A program made the translations under genes and the position numbers. A stretch of DNA of 64,000 nt from Chelativorans xinjiangensis (GTDB taxonomy: Bacteria > Pseudomonadota > Alphaproteobacteria > Rhizobiales > Rhizobiaceae): assembly GCF_009812055.1 (NCBI RefSeq), contig NZ_WQNH01000023.1:1-64000 (forward strand), given 5' to 3'. Shown here piece after piece: positions 41,772 to 51,482 of this stretch. Each line of letters starts with the position of its first letter. The stretch's first letter is position 1. The notes below the pieces were generated by a model. The model worked only from the letters and a program-made list of their open reading frames with translations. It was not told where the DNA came from and searched no databases.

Positions 41772-42532
41772 CAGTACATTTCATCGGCGCCGGCCCCGGT
41801 GCCGTCGACCTCATCACGGTCAGGGGACGCGATCTTCTCGCCCGTTGCCCTGTCTGCCTTTATGCGGGCTCTATCGTGCCGGCGGAGCTTCTTTCCCACT
41901 GCCCACCCGATGCGCGCCTCATCGACACCGCGCCCATGTCGCTCGACGAGATCGAGGCCGAGTACCTGGCCGCTCATGAAGCCGGGCTCGAGGTGGCGCG
42001 GCTCCACTCGGGCGATCTGTCGGTCTGGAGTGCGGTGGCCGAGCAGATCAGGCGGCTGGAGCGGCATGGTATTCCCTATACGCTGACGCCGGGCGTGCCG
42101 GCCTTCGCCGCCGCTGCCGCCGCACTCGGGCGCGAGCTCACCATTCCGGAAATCGCGCAGAGCCTGGTGCTGACGCGCGTTTCCGGCCGCGCCTCCAAGA
42201 TGCCCGAAGGGGAGCGGTTGGAGGCGTTCGGCCGCACGGGCGCCACGCTCGCCATTCATCTGGCCATCCACGCGCTCGACCGCATCGTGGAGGAGCTTGT
42301 TCCGCTCTATGGACCGGATTGCCCGGTGGCCATCGTGGCGCGCGCGACCTGGCCGGACGAGCGCATTGTGCGTGGCACCCTGGCCACGATCGAGGCGGAA
42401 GTGGCGAAGGATCCCATCGACCGCACGGCGATGGTGTTTGTGGGGCGGGGCCTTTCGGCGGAGGGTTTTCGCGAAAGCGCGCTCTACGACGCCCATTACC
42501 AGCGACGTTTCCGGGGGCGCGACCCTTCATGA
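41768..42532 (+). CDS. cobM: Precorrin-4 C11-methyltransferase
   Basis: A 254-residue SAM methylase: [71 protein letters not shown] and [11 protein letters not shown]. It methylates C-11 of precorrin-4. Overlaps both neighbours by four bases. Confidence 0.96.
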   Translation: MTVHFIGAGPGAVDLITVRGRDLLARCPVCLYAGSIVPAELLSHCPPDARLIDTAPMSLDEIEAEYLAAHEAGLEVARLHSGDLSVWSAVAEQIRRLERHGIPYTLTPGVPAFAAAAAALGRELTIPEIAQSLVLTRVSGRASKMPEGERLEAFGRTGATLAIHLAIHALDRIVEELVPLYGPDCPVAIVARATWPDERIVRGTLATIEAEVAKDPIDRTAMVFVGRGLSAEGFRESALYDAHYQRRFRGRDPS

Positions 42533-43332
42533 GCCTTGCCGATGCCATAACGCGGCTGCCTTTCGAGCCGATGCCTTTCGCGCCGGGTCATGTCTGGCTC
42601 GCGGGCGCGGGGCCGGGAGGGCTCGGCTGTCTGACGTTGGAGGTGATCTCGGCCCTCAGCCTCGCGGATGTCGTGATCTACGATGCGCTGATCGATCCCG
42701 CCGCGCTTCGGGCGGCAGGGGAGGCGGAGCATTTCTTCGTCGGCAAGCGTGGGGGTAAACCTTCGACGCCGCAGGAGGAGATCAATCGCCTGATGATCGG
42801 CGAGGCCCGGTCGGGCCGGCGCGTGCTTCGCCTCAAGGGCGGTGATCCCAATACGTTCGGACGCGGCGGCGAGGAGGCGTTGGCGCTCGCCCATGCGGGT
42901 ATACACTTTCGCTTCCTGCCGGGCGTCACCTCGGCCTTCGGCGCGCTGGCGGCGGCACACATCCCGGCAACGCTGCGCGGTGTCAACAAGGCGGTGATCC
43001 TTGCCACCGGCCATGCTGCCGGCACGCCGGACGATCTCGACTGGGCGGCACTGGCGAGGACTGGACAGCCGATCGTCATCTACATGGGCATGAGCAATCT
43101 CGACAGGATCGCAGCGGCACTCATTGCCGGTGGTCTTGATGCAAGCACTCCCGCTGCCGTTCTCATGTCGGCGACGACCGTCGATGAAAAGGCGCTCGTC
43201 GGCACGCTTGGCGACATTCCGCGGCGGGCACGGGAGGAGGGTTTCGGTTCTCCGGCGCTGATCGTGGTGGGGGATATCGTCACCGTTCGTGAAACGCTGC
43301 TCAGGCCGCGCGGGGGAGGAACGACGGTATGA
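42529..43332 (+). CDS. cobA: Uroporphyrinogen-III C-methyltransferase
   Basis: A 267-residue SUMT making precorrin-2 from uroporphyrinogen III, the branch point into the corrin pathway. Motifs: [61 protein letters not shown] and [17 protein letters not shown]. No CysG dehydrogenase/chelatase domain is attached. ATGA-coupled to cobM and cobB. Confidence 0.96.
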   Translation: MSLADAITRLPFEPMPFAPGHVWLAGAGPGGLGCLTLEVISALSLADVVIYDALIDPAALRAAGEAEHFFVGKRGGKPSTPQEEINRLMIGEARSGRRVLRLKGGDPNTFGRGGEEALALAHAGIHFRFLPGVTSAFGALAAAHIPATLRGVNKAVILATGHAAGTPDDLDWAALARTGQPIVIYMGMSNLDRIAAALIAGGLDASTPAAVLMSATTVDEKALVGTLGDIPRRAREEGFGSPALIVVGDIVTVRETLLRPRGGGTTV

Positions 43333-44648
43333 CCGCCCGCGGCCTCATCATCGGTGCTCCGCGCTCCGGCTCCGGCAAGACCAGCGTGACCATCGGGCTC
43401 ATGCGGGCGCTGAGGCGCCGTGGGCTCGATGTCGCGGGCGCCAAGTCCGGTCCCGACTACATCGACCCCGGCTTCCATGCCGCCGCCACGGGCAGGGCAG
43501 GGGTCAATCTCGATAGCTGGGCGATGGCGCCCGGCCTGCTCGATAGCCTGCTGGCAAGGCAGGCGGAGGACGCCGACATGCTCCTCGTCGAGAGCGCCAT
43601 GGGCCTGTTCGACGGTGTGCGCACCCCTGCCGGCCGCACGGGCGCTGCCGCCGATCTCGCCCGACGCTACGGCCTGCCTGTTCTGCTGGTGCTCGACGTT
43701 TCGGGCCAGTCGCAAACCGCTGCCGCCGTTGCCCATGGCTTCGCCACCTTCGATGCCGGCGTGCGCATCGCGGGCGTCGTGCTCAATCAAGCCGCCAGCG
43801 AGCGGCACGAGCGGCAGGCGCGGGAGGCGATCGAGGCAAGGGCTATCCCGGTTCTCGGCGCGATCCATCGCAACCCGGACATGGCGCTGCCGGAACGGCA
43901 TCTGGGGTTGGTGCAGGCAAGCGAGCATGCGGCCCTTGAAGGTTTCATCGAGCGGCTGGCCGACATCATGGAGAAGTCTCTGGATCTCGATGCGATCCTG
44001 CAGACGGTATCCCCCGTAGAGGTGGTACCGGGTGCAACCGGGCATCACCTGCCGACGCCCGGCCAGCGTATCGCCATCGCCCAGGATGCAGCCTTCTCCT
44101 TCGTCTATCCTCACGTCGCGCGGCAATGGCGCGGGGCGGGTGCCGAGCTTGTCGCCTTCTCACCTTTGAACGACGAAGGCCCGGACCCTTCTTGCGACGC
44201 CTGCTGGCTACCGGGTGGCTATCCCGAACTCCACGCGGGCAGGCTGGCCGCTGCGTCTGGCTTCAAGCAGGCACTCCGCCGGTTCGCGGAAACCAGACCG
44301 GTCCATGGCGAGTGCGGCGGCTACATGGTTCTGGGCAAGGTGCTGGAGGACGCGGACGGCGTCAGCCATGAAATGACCGGGCTGCTCGGCCATGGGACGA
44401 GCTTCGCGCGGCGCAAGATCAATCTGGGCTACCGGGAGGCGCGGCTCCTCTCCGATTGTCCGCTCGGGCAAGCCGGAGAGACGGTGCGCGGGCACGAGTT
44501 CCACTATTCCCGGCTGATCGGGCGTGGCACGGACGAGCCGCTGGCCGAGCTTGCCGATGCGATTGGAAATGCGCTCGGACCTTCGGGCGGTCGGCGTGGC
44601 CTTGTCACCGGCACCTATTTCCATGCCATCGCGCGGGGCGGCGCATGA
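43329..44648 (+). CDS. cobB: Hydrogenobyrinic acid a,c-diamide synthase (CobB)
   Basis: A 439-residue ATP- and glutamine-dependent amidase. N-terminal DTBS-like domain: IIGAPRSGSGKTSVTIGLMR and KSGPDYIDPGFHAAATGR. C-terminal class I amidotransferase domain with the nucleophile in VHGECGGYMVLG near residue 328 and the His in VRGHEFHYSRL. In the aerobic pathway it amidates the a and c side chains before cobalt insertion. ATGA overlaps on both sides. Confidence 0.96.
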   Translation: MTARGLIIGAPRSGSGKTSVTIGLMRALRRRGLDVAGAKSGPDYIDPGFHAAATGRAGVNLDSWAMAPGLLDSLLARQAEDADMLLVESAMGLFDGVRTPAGRTGAAADLARRYGLPVLLVLDVSGQSQTAAAVAHGFATFDAGVRIAGVVLNQAASERHERQAREAIEARAIPVLGAIHRNPDMALPERHLGLVQASEHAALEGFIERLADIMEKSLDLDAILQTVSPVEVVPGATGHHLPTPGQRIAIAQDAAFSFVYPHVARQWRGAGAELVAFSPLNDEGPDPSCDACWLPGGYPELHAGRLAAASGFKQALRRFAETRPVHGECGGYMVLGKVLEDADGVSHEMTGLLGHGTSFARRKINLGYREARLLSDCPLGQAGETVRGHEFHYSRLIGRGTDEPLAELADAIGNALGPSGGRRGLVTGTYFHAIARGGA

Positions 44649-45412
44649 AGGGCGAAGCGGCCCACGCGCGAAGGCTTGCTGCCGACGCCATGGCTTGCAT
44701 CGGCTTCTACACGCGCCTGCCGTTGTCCGCGACGGTCGCCTCGTTTGCCGCCGCGCAATGGGCGGCGCCCTTGGCTGGTGCGGTCATAGGATTGGTTTCC
44801 GGCGGGGTCTTGTGGACAGTCGTTTTAGCCGGAGCTCCGGCCCCGGTCGCGGCGGCTGCCGCGCTGGGTGCCGGAATGCTGGCGACGGGAGCGCTGCATG
44901 AGGATGGGCTTGCCGATGTGGCGGACGGCTTCGGCGGTGGAAGGAACCGCGACGAGAAGCTCGACATCATGCGCGACTCGCGTGTCGGCACTTATGGAGT
45001 GCTGGTTCTTGTCGTCTCCGTGCTTGCGCGCTGGGCCGCTCTCGCCGCTGTCGCGGGCGCAGGGAGCTTTGCCGCGCTTCTGGCGCTGGTGGCCGCCCAT
45101 GCCGCTTCGCGGGCGCTGATGCCGCTTTTCATGATGCGCGTGCCGCCCGCGCGCGGGGACGGCCTTTCCGCAGGGATTGGCCGTGTCGAGGGGGCGGTTG
45201 CCTTCGCAGCGCTTGCGATCGGCGGCTTCTTTCTCGTTCTCGCCGGACCTTTCTTCACGTTGTTGTCGGCCGTACTTCTCGCAGTCTGGTTCCTGATCCT
45301 GGAACGGCTCTGCCGCCGTCAGATTGGTGGCCAGACCGGAGATGTGCTGGGCGCGCTTCAGCAGGGGGGCGAGGCCGCCGTCCTCATAACCGCTTCCGCA
45401 ATGCTCGCCTGA
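44645..45412 (+). CDS. cobS: Adenosylcobinamide-GDP ribazoletransferase (CobS, CobV)
   Basis: A 255-residue inner-membrane enzyme with about six helices. Diagnostic motifs: FYTRLPLS, GALHEDGLADVADGFGGG with acidic Mg-binding residues, and DKLDIMRDSRVGTYG-like sequence (EKLDIMRDSRVGTYG). It joins the lower-ligand nucleotide to adenosylcobinamide-GDP. This is not the chelatase subunit also called CobS. Overlaps cobB by four bases; cobT follows after 10. Confidence 0.95.
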   Translation: MKGEAAHARRLAADAMACIGFYTRLPLSATVASFAAAQWAAPLAGAVIGLVSGGVLWTVVLAGAPAPVAAAAALGAGMLATGALHEDGLADVADGFGGGRNRDEKLDIMRDSRVGTYGVLVLVVSVLARWAALAAVAGAGSFAALLALVAAHAASRALMPLFMMRVPPARGDGLSAGIGRVEGAVAFAALAIGGFFLVLAGPFFTLLSAVLLAVWFLILERLCRRQIGGQTGDVLGALQQGGEAAVLITASAMLA

Positions 45413-45422
45413 AGGAGAAAAG

Positions 45423-46436
45423 ATGACGGATCTCTCGTCGACCGATGCAATCCGCGCCGCCTGCCGGGGGCTGCCGGACGGCGATGTGGACGCCGCGCAC
45501 GCCGCCGCCGAGAGGCAGGGCACGCTGACGAAACCGCCCGGCAGCCTTGGCCGCCTGGAGGAGATCGCGGTTTTCCTCGCGCAATGGCAGGGCCGTGCCC
45601 AGCCCGCACTCAAGACGGTGGATATCCTCGTCTTCGCGGGATCGCACGGTGTCGTGGCGCGGGGGGTTTCCGCCTTCCCCAGTGAGGTCACGCAGCAGAT
45701 GGTCGCCAATTTCGCCGCCGGGGGCGCGGCGATCAATCAGCTTGCCAAAGCCGCCGGCGCGAGGCTGAGCGTCGTGCCGCTCGACGTCGAACGCCCGACC
45801 GGCGATTTCACCCGCGAGCCCGCCATGTCGGATGCCGAATTCGCGGACGCGGTGCTGACGGGATACCAGGCAGTGCCCGGCGATGCAGACCTCGTCTGCC
45901 TCGGCGAGATGGGCATCGGCAACACCACCGCGGCAGCGGCGGTGGTGGCCGCGCTGTTCGGCGGCGGTGGCGCTCGGTGGGTGGGACGCGGCAGCGGTGT
46001 CGATGATGCCGGGGTGAGAAGGAAAGCCGATGCGGTGGATGCAGCACTTGCCTGCCACGCAGGCGCACTGGCAGATCCGCTGTCCGCGCTGCGCCTTGTC
46101 GGCGGACGCGAGCTTGCGGCGATGTTCGGCGCCGCACTCGGTGCGCGCCGCAAACGCATTCCCCTCCTGATCGATGGCTTTGTCTGCACCGCGGCGGTTG
46201 CGCCGCTGGCCAGGCTGGAGACCGGCGGTCTGGCGCACGCGCTTGCCGGCCACGTCTCGGCCGAGGCGGCGCACGGGAAGGTGCTGGCGGAACTTGGCCT
46301 TCGCCCGCTGCTCGACCTCGGCATGCGTCTCGGGGAGGGATCCGGCGCCGCCGTGGCGATTTCTATCCTGCGCGCTGCGCTCGCCTGCCACAACGGCATG
46401 GCGACCTTTGCCGAAGCGGGCGTATCCGGGGGATGA
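45423..46436 (+). CDS. cobT: Nicotinate-nucleotide-dimethylbenzimidazole phosphoribosyltransferase (CobT, CobU of Pseudomonas)
   Basis: A 337-residue enzyme that makes alpha-ribazole phosphate. Motifs: LTKPPGSLGRLEEIA, ILVFAGSHGVVARGVSAFP, LGEMGIGNTTAAAAV, VGRGSGVDDAGV and the catalytic-Glu region LGMRLGEGSGAAVAISIL. Strong ribosome site GAAGGAGA. Not the chelatase CobT. Confidence 0.96.
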   Translation: MTDLSSTDAIRAACRGLPDGDVDAAHAAAERQGTLTKPPGSLGRLEEIAVFLAQWQGRAQPALKTVDILVFAGSHGVVARGVSAFPSEVTQQMVANFAAGGAAINQLAKAAGARLSVVPLDVERPTGDFTREPAMSDAEFADAVLTGYQAVPGDADLVCLGEMGIGNTTAAAAVVAALFGGGGARWVGRGSGVDDAGVRRKADAVDAALACHAGALADPLSALRLVGGRELAAMFGAALGARRKRIPLLIDGFVCTAAVAPLARLETGGLAHALAGHVSAEAAHGKVLAELGLRPLLDLGMRLGEGSGAAVAISILRAALACHNGMATFAEAGVSGG

Positions 46437-46447
46437 GGGACACGACC

Positions 46448-47206
46448 ATGCGGAAGCTTCTCGTCATCGGCATCGGTACCGGCAATCCCGAGCACATGAC
46501 CGTGCAGGCGATCAATGCGCTCAACCGCGCCGACATTGTGCTGGTGCCGCGCAAGGGTGCCGCCAAGGAAGATCTCGCCGAGCTGCGGCGTGATATCTGC
46601 CGGCGGTATATTTCCAATCCTGATACGAGGCTGGTCGAGTTCGACCTGCCGGTCCGTAACGAGCAGGAACCGTCCTATGACAAGCGCGTTGCCGACTGGC
46701 ACAACACCATCGCCGCGACCTATCGCGACCTGATCCTCGAGCACACAGGCGAGGCGGGCACTGTCGCCTTCCTCGTCTGGGGCGATCCTTCGCTCTACGA
46801 CAGCACGCTGCGCATCCTCGATCGTCTGGGCAATACGGCTGGCTTCCCCTTCGAGCGCGAGGTTATACCCGGGATCACCAGCATTCAGGTGCTTACGGCA
46901 AGCCATGGCATCGCGCTGAACACGGTGGGCAATCCGGTCCATGTCACCACCGGGCGCAGGCTCAAAGACGGCTTTCCCGAAAACGCGGACAGCGCTGTCG
47001 TCATGCTCGACGGCGACATGGCCTTCCGCACACTCGATCAGGATAAGTTCAGCATCTTCTGGGGTGCCTATCTGGGCTCACAAGACGAAATCATCATCTC
47101 CGGCGCGCTGTCCGAGGTGGGCGACCGCATCATCGAGACACGCGAGGATGCGCGTCGGCGCAAGGGGTGGATCATGGACACCTATCTGCTGAGGCGAAAC
47201 GCCTGA
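46448..47206 (+). CDS. cobF: Precorrin-6A synthase (deacetylating)
   Basis: A 252-residue SAM methylase that methylates C-1 and releases acetate, specific to the aerobic route. Motifs: LLVIGIGTGNPEHMTVQAIN, VPRKGAAKEDLAELRR, FLVWGDPSLYDSTLRIL, VIPGITSIQVLTASHGI and FWGAYLGSQDEIIISG. ATG at 46448 has GAGGG upstream; an ATG at 46433 overlapping the cobT stop would add five residues. Last gene of the cob string. Confidence 0.94.
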   Translation: MRKLLVIGIGTGNPEHMTVQAINALNRADIVLVPRKGAAKEDLAELRRDICRRYISNPDTRLVEFDLPVRNEQEPSYDKRVADWHNTIAATYRDLILEHTGEAGTVAFLVWGDPSLYDSTLRILDRLGNTAGFPFEREVIPGITSIQVLTASHGIALNTVGNPVHVTTGRRLKDGFPENADSAVVMLDGDMAFRTLDQDKFSIFWGAYLGSQDEIIISGALSEVGDRIIETREDARRRKGWIMDTYLLRRNA

Positions 47207-47224
47207 TCGGTATCCTCACCGGAT

Positions 47225-47239
47225 GAGGCGTATGCCGCC
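47225..47239. terminator. Possible hairpin after cobF
   Basis: AGGCG and CGCCT flank TATGC shortly after the cobF stop, preceded by a second small stem CTCA/TGAG. No T-run, so weak as a terminator. Confidence 0.2.
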
Positions 47240-47365
47240 TGAGGGCGTCGAAATCCTCGCCGGAAGGACGAAACGGCATCGGCAGATGCCTGTCGCCGCC
47301 ACAGGGCCGGAACAATCGCATGATGCCGACGTTCTTCACGGATCATCTTACCGTGGGAGGACAGC

Positions 47366-47569
47366 ATGAGCATTGCGCGCGTTACCGAAATATCAGCGAC
47401 TTCGTCCGATAGTTTCGACGATGCAGTGAAACAGGGTATCGAGCGAGCCTCCAAGACACTGCGCAACATCGAAAGCGCCTGGGTGAAGGATCAGAACGTC
47501 GAGATCCAGAACGGCAAGGTGGCCGCATACCGGGTCAACTTGCTCGTCACGTTCGTACTGGAGGATTAG
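47366..47569 (+). CDS. Dodecin family flavin-binding protein
   Basis: A 67-residue dodecin: VTEISATSSDSFDDAVKQGI, ERASKTLRNIESAWVKDQNV with the conserved Trp of the flavin-stacking site, and the closing strand YRVNLLVTFVLED. Dodecins assemble as dodecamers and store flavin. A GGGAGGA ribosome site precedes the ATG. Monocistronic by spacing. Confidence 0.93.
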   Translation: MSIARVTEISATSSDSFDDAVKQGIERASKTLRNIESAWVKDQNVEIQNGKVAAYRVNLLVTFVLED

Positions 47570-47782
47570 TGCTTCACCGGCTCCGGCCGCCGAGGCATTT
47601 TCGCCTGTCGGGCCTGCTTCTTCGCCTACCGGTCAACCCGCTCAGGGAAGCCCACGATCTCCACACGGATCGGGTGACATAAAACGTGATCGCGGGAGTG
47701 CGGGGCGGGCATCTGTCGGAGCGCGAACCGCGCTCTAACTGCGATGTTCTAGGGTGTGGTTGATCATCGTACGGAGGAAGCC

Positions 47783-48229
47783 ATGAAACACCAGACACCG
47801 CAGGAAATCGCGGCTGCCGCCAAGGTATATCCGATGCTGCAGAAGCCGCGCATGTCGCGGCGAGAGCGTATCGAGCGCTGGGCGGCGCTTCTCGAAAGCC
47901 ATGGCGGGCCGCTAAACGCGTTGAGGCAGATCGAATATCTGTCTCCGGCGGCGCGCAGAGACTACAGGGACGTGAATACGCCGCTGACCATAGCATTCAA
48001 TGACCAGGTGCTGCGCGACGAGGGGCTGAAGAGCGACGGGCTCGGCGACGCCATGGACTTCTTTGGTCTGAGCGAGTTCGAGGCGCACCGTCTTCTTTGC
48101 GATTGTCACTATCTTGGAAGGATGACGGGCAGGGCCGTGGCCAGAGGTCTTCGCCGCTATGTGGCACGGAAGGAAACCGGTGCAAGTGTGAGGCAGGCAA
48201 TCTGGCGTCTGTTCGGCTTTACTGCATGA
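47783..48229 (+). CDS. Uncharacterised 148-residue protein
   Basis: I do not recognise the family. The ATG at 47783 follows a good GGAGGAAG site; a longer frame from 47756 has none. The product is soluble and helical, with RMSRRERIERWAALLESHGG, EYLSPAARRDYRD and a central FFGLSEFEAHRLLCDCHYLG containing a CxC pair, then a basic C-terminus ending WRLFGFTA. Composition matches its neighbours, so it is probably an ordinary chromosomal gene. It stands alone between dodecin and the convergent efflux operon. Confidence 0.75.
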   Translation: MKHQTPQEIAAAAKVYPMLQKPRMSRRERIERWAALLESHGGPLNALRQIEYLSPAARRDYRDVNTPLTIAFNDQVLRDEGLKSDGLGDAMDFFGLSEFEAHRLLCDCHYLGRMTGRAVARGLRRYVARKETGASVRQAIWRLFGFTA

Positions 48230-48241
48230 GAAGATACGTGG

Positions 48242-48266
48242 CCCCGCTGAGCTCAGGCAAGCGGGG
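48242..48266. terminator. Possible bidirectional terminator hairpin
   Basis: CCCCGCT at 48242-48248 pairs with AGCGGGG at 48260-48266 around an 11-base loop, between the convergent stops of the unknown gene and the RND gene. No T-run. Confidence 0.3.
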
Positions 48267-48339
48267 GTTCATGTAACCGGGGTTGTAACGGATCATTGCG
48301 GTGGTGCGGCGGTTCGCTATTGCCGCTTCACGCCGAGCC

Positions 48340-51300
48340 TTAGGCCGCCTCTCCGACGATAAGCGCTCCGCTTTCCTGTTCCTCCCCCTTCTTCGCACTG
48401 CCGATGCGGATGCGGAAGAATAGCGCGTAAAGCACAGGCACGGCGATCAGGGTGAGCAGGGTGGCAAAGGCAAGCCCGCCCATGATGGTCACCGCCATTG
48501 ACGCGAAGAAGGCGTCGGGCAGAAGCGGGATCATGCCGAGCACGGTGGTGACGGCCGCCAGGAAGACGGGCCGCAGACGGCTCACGCTGGCATCCACCAC
48601 GGCCGTTTCCGGCACGATGCCCGAGGCGATCTGCGCATCGATCTCGTCGACGAGCACGATGCCGTTCTTCATCAGCATGCCCGACAGGCTCAAAAGTCCG
48701 AGCAGCGCGGTGAAGCTGAACGGCAGGCCGGTGAACAGAAGACCGGCGACCACGCCGCACACGGCCATCGGCACGACCAACCAGATGATCAGCGGCTGGC
48801 GCATCTTGCCGAACAGCAACACCGAAATGACCAGCATGATGAGGAAGCTGAGCGGCAGCTGGCTGCCCAGCGACTGCTGCGCATCGCGCGAATTCTCGTA
48901 CTCTCCGCCCCATTCGAGCTGGTAGCCGGTGGGCAGAGGCAGAGCCTCGATCGATGTGCGGACGCTGCCCAGCGCGTCGGTCGGCGTCAGGCCGGCTATC
49001 GGCTCGGCCTGGACGGTGAGCGTGCGCACCCGGTTGCGGCGGCGGATGAGCACCTCCTGCGGCTCCGTATCGAAGCTGGTGACGATCTGGGTGATCGGCA
49101 CATAGGCGTTTTCGCCGGAGCTCCATACCAGCCGGTCCTGCAGGCGCCCGACATCGAGCCGCTCCTTGGCCGGCGGGCGCGCCACGATGGGGATCGCCCG
49201 GTCGCTCTCGCGGTAGGTGCCGGCCTGGACGCCGGTTGTGGCGAAGGCAAGCGTCTGGGCCACATCGGTACGGCTGACGCCGGAAATGCGCGCGCGCTCC
49301 TCGTTGATCTCGGGCGCGATGACGAGTTCGCGCTGTCGCCAGTTGTGACGAATGTCCATGAGCGTGCCGCTTCGATGCATGATAGCGATGGCCTCGTCGG
49401 CAAGGCGGCGCAGCACGGCCGGATCGTTGCCCGAGAAGCGCGCTTCCACCTTGGCCCCGCCGCCGGGGCCGAAGACCAACCGCTCGGTGCGGATCTCGGC
49501 GTTCGGGTATTTCCGCCCCAATTCCTCGCGCAGCTCGGCGGCCAGCGCATCGATCTGGTCGCGGTCCTCCATCTCGACAATGAACTGGCCATAGGCCGTG
49601 TTTGGCTGCTCGGGCGCATAGGTGAGCATGAAGCGGCTGGCGCCTCGGCCGATGAAGCTGGCGACGGCCGTCACGCCGGGCTTGTCCTTGATGATCTCTT
49701 CGATCTCGCCCATGTCGCGCGCCGTGGCGCGGATATCGGAGCCCTGCGGCAGGACGTAGTTGACGTAGAAGAGCGGCGTGTTGGAGTCGGGGAAGAACTG
49801 CTGCTTCACCAGGCCGAAACCGTAGAAGGAAACGCCCGTCAGAAGGATGAGTGCAACGACGGTGAGCCCGCGCACGCGCAGAGCGCCCCGCAGGAAAGCG
49901 CGGTAGGCGCCGTAGATCGGCCCGCGATAGGGATCGTCGTCGGCCGAGCCGGTTCCGGTCTTCAGCAGGTAGTGGCCGAAGAGCGGCGTGACCGTGATGG
50001 CAAGAATCCAGCTCAAGAGCAGCGATATGCCGATGACGGCAAAGAGAGAGAAGAGGAACTCGCCCGTGGCGTCGGGGGACAGCCCTATGCCGGCGAAGGC
50101 CATGATGCCGATAACGGTGGCGCCCAGGAGCGGAATCTGCGTGCGCCTGGCGGCATCGTCTGCGGCCACCTCGGCATTCACGCCCCTTTGCATGTTGATG
50201 AGCATGCCTTCGGCGATCACGATGGCGTTGTCGACCAGCATGCCCATGGCGATGATGAGGGCACCAAGCGAGATGCGCTCCATCTCGATGCCGAAGACGC
50301 CCATGAAGAACACGGTTCCCAGCACCGTCAGGAGCAGTGTGCCGCCGACGACGATGCCGACGCGCCAGCCCATGAAGATGCACAGCACGCCGATGACGAT
50401 GGCGACCGACATGGCCAGGTTCACCATGAAATCATTGATGGCCTGGTCCACCACGACATGCTGCTGATAGATGGGATTGATCTCAACGCCGAGCGGAATG
50501 CGCGCGGAGAGCTCGGCAAGCTTTGCATCGACTGCCTGGCCGATCTCGACGATATTGGCGTCGGCCACGCCGGCGACAGCGAGCGTAAAGGCCTCCTCGC
50601 CGTGGAAGCGGATCAGCTCGTCGGGCACCTCGGTGGGCGCGCGTACCACCTTCGCCACGTCGAGCAGGCTGATCTGCTCGGTCGTGCCGGGCCGGCCGAC
50701 CCTGAGCGCCTCGATCGCCGCCACAGAATCGAAGGAAGGCTGCATGGAGATGCGCACGTGGCGGTCGCCGATCCGCACCGCACCGGCATTTTCCACCGCG
50801 TTCTCGCTCTGGATGGTGGACAGCACCTGGGAGACGGGAATGCCGAAACGGGCAAGGCGCTCGTTGGAGATCTCGATATAGATCGTCTCGGTCGGCTCGC
50901 CCGCTGTCGTGACCTTTGCCACGTCGGGTACGGTCAGAAGCTCGCGGCGCAGGAAGGTTGCGATGTCGCGCTTATCGGCATCGGAGAAGCCAGGCGCGGT
51001 GACGGCGTAGAAGAGGCCGAACACGTCGCCGAAATCGTCGTTGACGACCGAAGGGCCGGCGCCGCTCGGCAGCGAGGAACGGGCGTCGTTGATCTTGCGG
51101 CGCAACTCGTCCCAAATCTGCGGGATTTCGGAGCCGTCGTAGGTCGACTTGATCTCCACCTCAAGCTGGGACATGCCGGGCGTCGACTTCGAGGTCACGA
51201 AATCGAGCTGCGGCATCTGTTGGACGGCCGACTCGAGAACCTCGGTGACTTCCTGCTCGACCTCCTCTGCGGTGGCACCCGGGTAAGGCGTCACGACAAC

Positions 51301-51435
51301 AGCCTGCTTGATGGTGAAGGCGGGGTCTTCCAGGCGGCCGACGCTGTTCAGGCCCCAGAGCCCGCCCAGGAGGCAGAGGAGGACGATCATCCAGGTGTAG
51401 ATCGGGCGTGCGATGGCGAGACGCGCAATGTTCAT
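48340..51435 (-). CDS. RND family efflux transporter permease
   Basis: A 1031-residue inner-membrane proton-driven pump of the HAE-1 (AcrB-like) superfamily. It starts NIARLAIARPIYTWMIVLL, contains VVTPYPGATAEEVEQEV in the first porter domain, IVIGVLCIFMGWRVGIVV, the GALIIAMGMLVDNAIVIAEG helix with the proton-relay Asp region, and the second-half equivalents ending RPVFLAAVTTVLGMIPLL. Last gene of tetR-MFP-RND; no outer-membrane channel gene is present. Substrate not predictable. Confidence 0.95.
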   Translation of the reverse strand: MNIARLAIARPIYTWMIVLLCLLGGLWGLNSVGRLEDPAFTIKQAVVVTPYPGATAEEVEQEVTEVLESAVQQMPQLDFVTSKSTPGMSQLEVEIKSTYDGSEIPQIWDELRRKINDARSSLPSGAGPSVVNDDFGDVFGLFYAVTAPGFSDADKRDIATFLRRELLTVPDVAKVTTAGEPTETIYIEISNERLARFGIPVSQVLSTIQSENAVENAGAVRIGDRHVRISMQPSFDSVAAIEALRVGRPGTTEQISLLDVAKVVRAPTEVPDELIRFHGEEAFTLAVAGVADANIVEIGQAVDAKLAELSARIPLGVEINPIYQQHVVVDQAINDFMVNLAMSVAIVIGVLCIFMGWRVGIVVGGTLLLTVLGTVFFMGVFGIEMERISLGALIIAMGMLVDNAIVIAEGMLINMQRGVNAEVAADDAARRTQIPLLGATVIGIMAFAGIGLSPDATGEFLFSLFAVIGISLLLSWILAITVTPLFGHYLLKTGTGSADDDPYRGPIYGAYRAFLRGALRVRGLTVVALILLTGVSFYGFGLVKQQFFPDSNTPLFYVNYVLPQGSDIRATARDMGEIEEIIKDKPGVTAVASFIGRGASRFMLTYAPEQPNTAYGQFIVEMEDRDQIDALAAELREELGRKYPNAEIRTERLVFGPGGGAKVEARFSGNDPAVLRRLADEAIAIMHRSGTLMDIRHNWRQRELVIAPEINEERARISGVSRTDVAQTLAFATTGVQAGTYRESDRAIPIVARPPAKERLDVGRLQDRLVWSSGENAYVPITQIVTSFDTEPQEVLIRRRNRVRTLTVQAEPIAGLTPTDALGSVRTSIEALPLPTGYQLEWGGEYENSRDAQQSLGSQLPLSFLIMLVISVLLFGKMRQPLIIWLVVPMAVCGVVAGLLFTGLPFSFTALLGLLSLSGMLMKNGIVLVDEIDAQIASGIVPETAVVDASVSRLRPVFLAAVTTVLGMIPLLPDAFFASMAVTIMGGLAFATLLTLIAVPVLYALFFRIRIGSAKKGEEQESGALIVGEAA

Positions 51436-51482
51436 GGCGTGAGTTCTTTAATTATATGAATGGTTTGGGGTGGCTTTGGTCG

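Noticed and set aside
45423-46436. Reading cobT/cobS here as the CobS/CobT cobaltochelatase subunits
   Set aside because: The sequences are the phosphoribosyltransferase and the membrane ribazoletransferase; there is no AAA+ or VWA domain. The shared names come from two nomenclatures.
47207-47365. A third cobalamin riboswitch or an sRNA after cobF
   Set aside because: Small hairpins only; no B12 box and no GCCCCCGCAACTG core.
48317-50383. A 688-codon minus-strand frame within the RND gene
   Set aside because: Alternative frame of the RND gene; composition is His/Arg-rich with no membrane helices.
49345-51459. A 704-codon plus-strand frame opposite the RND gene
   Set aside because: Antisense shadow of a conserved transporter; no recognised motif.
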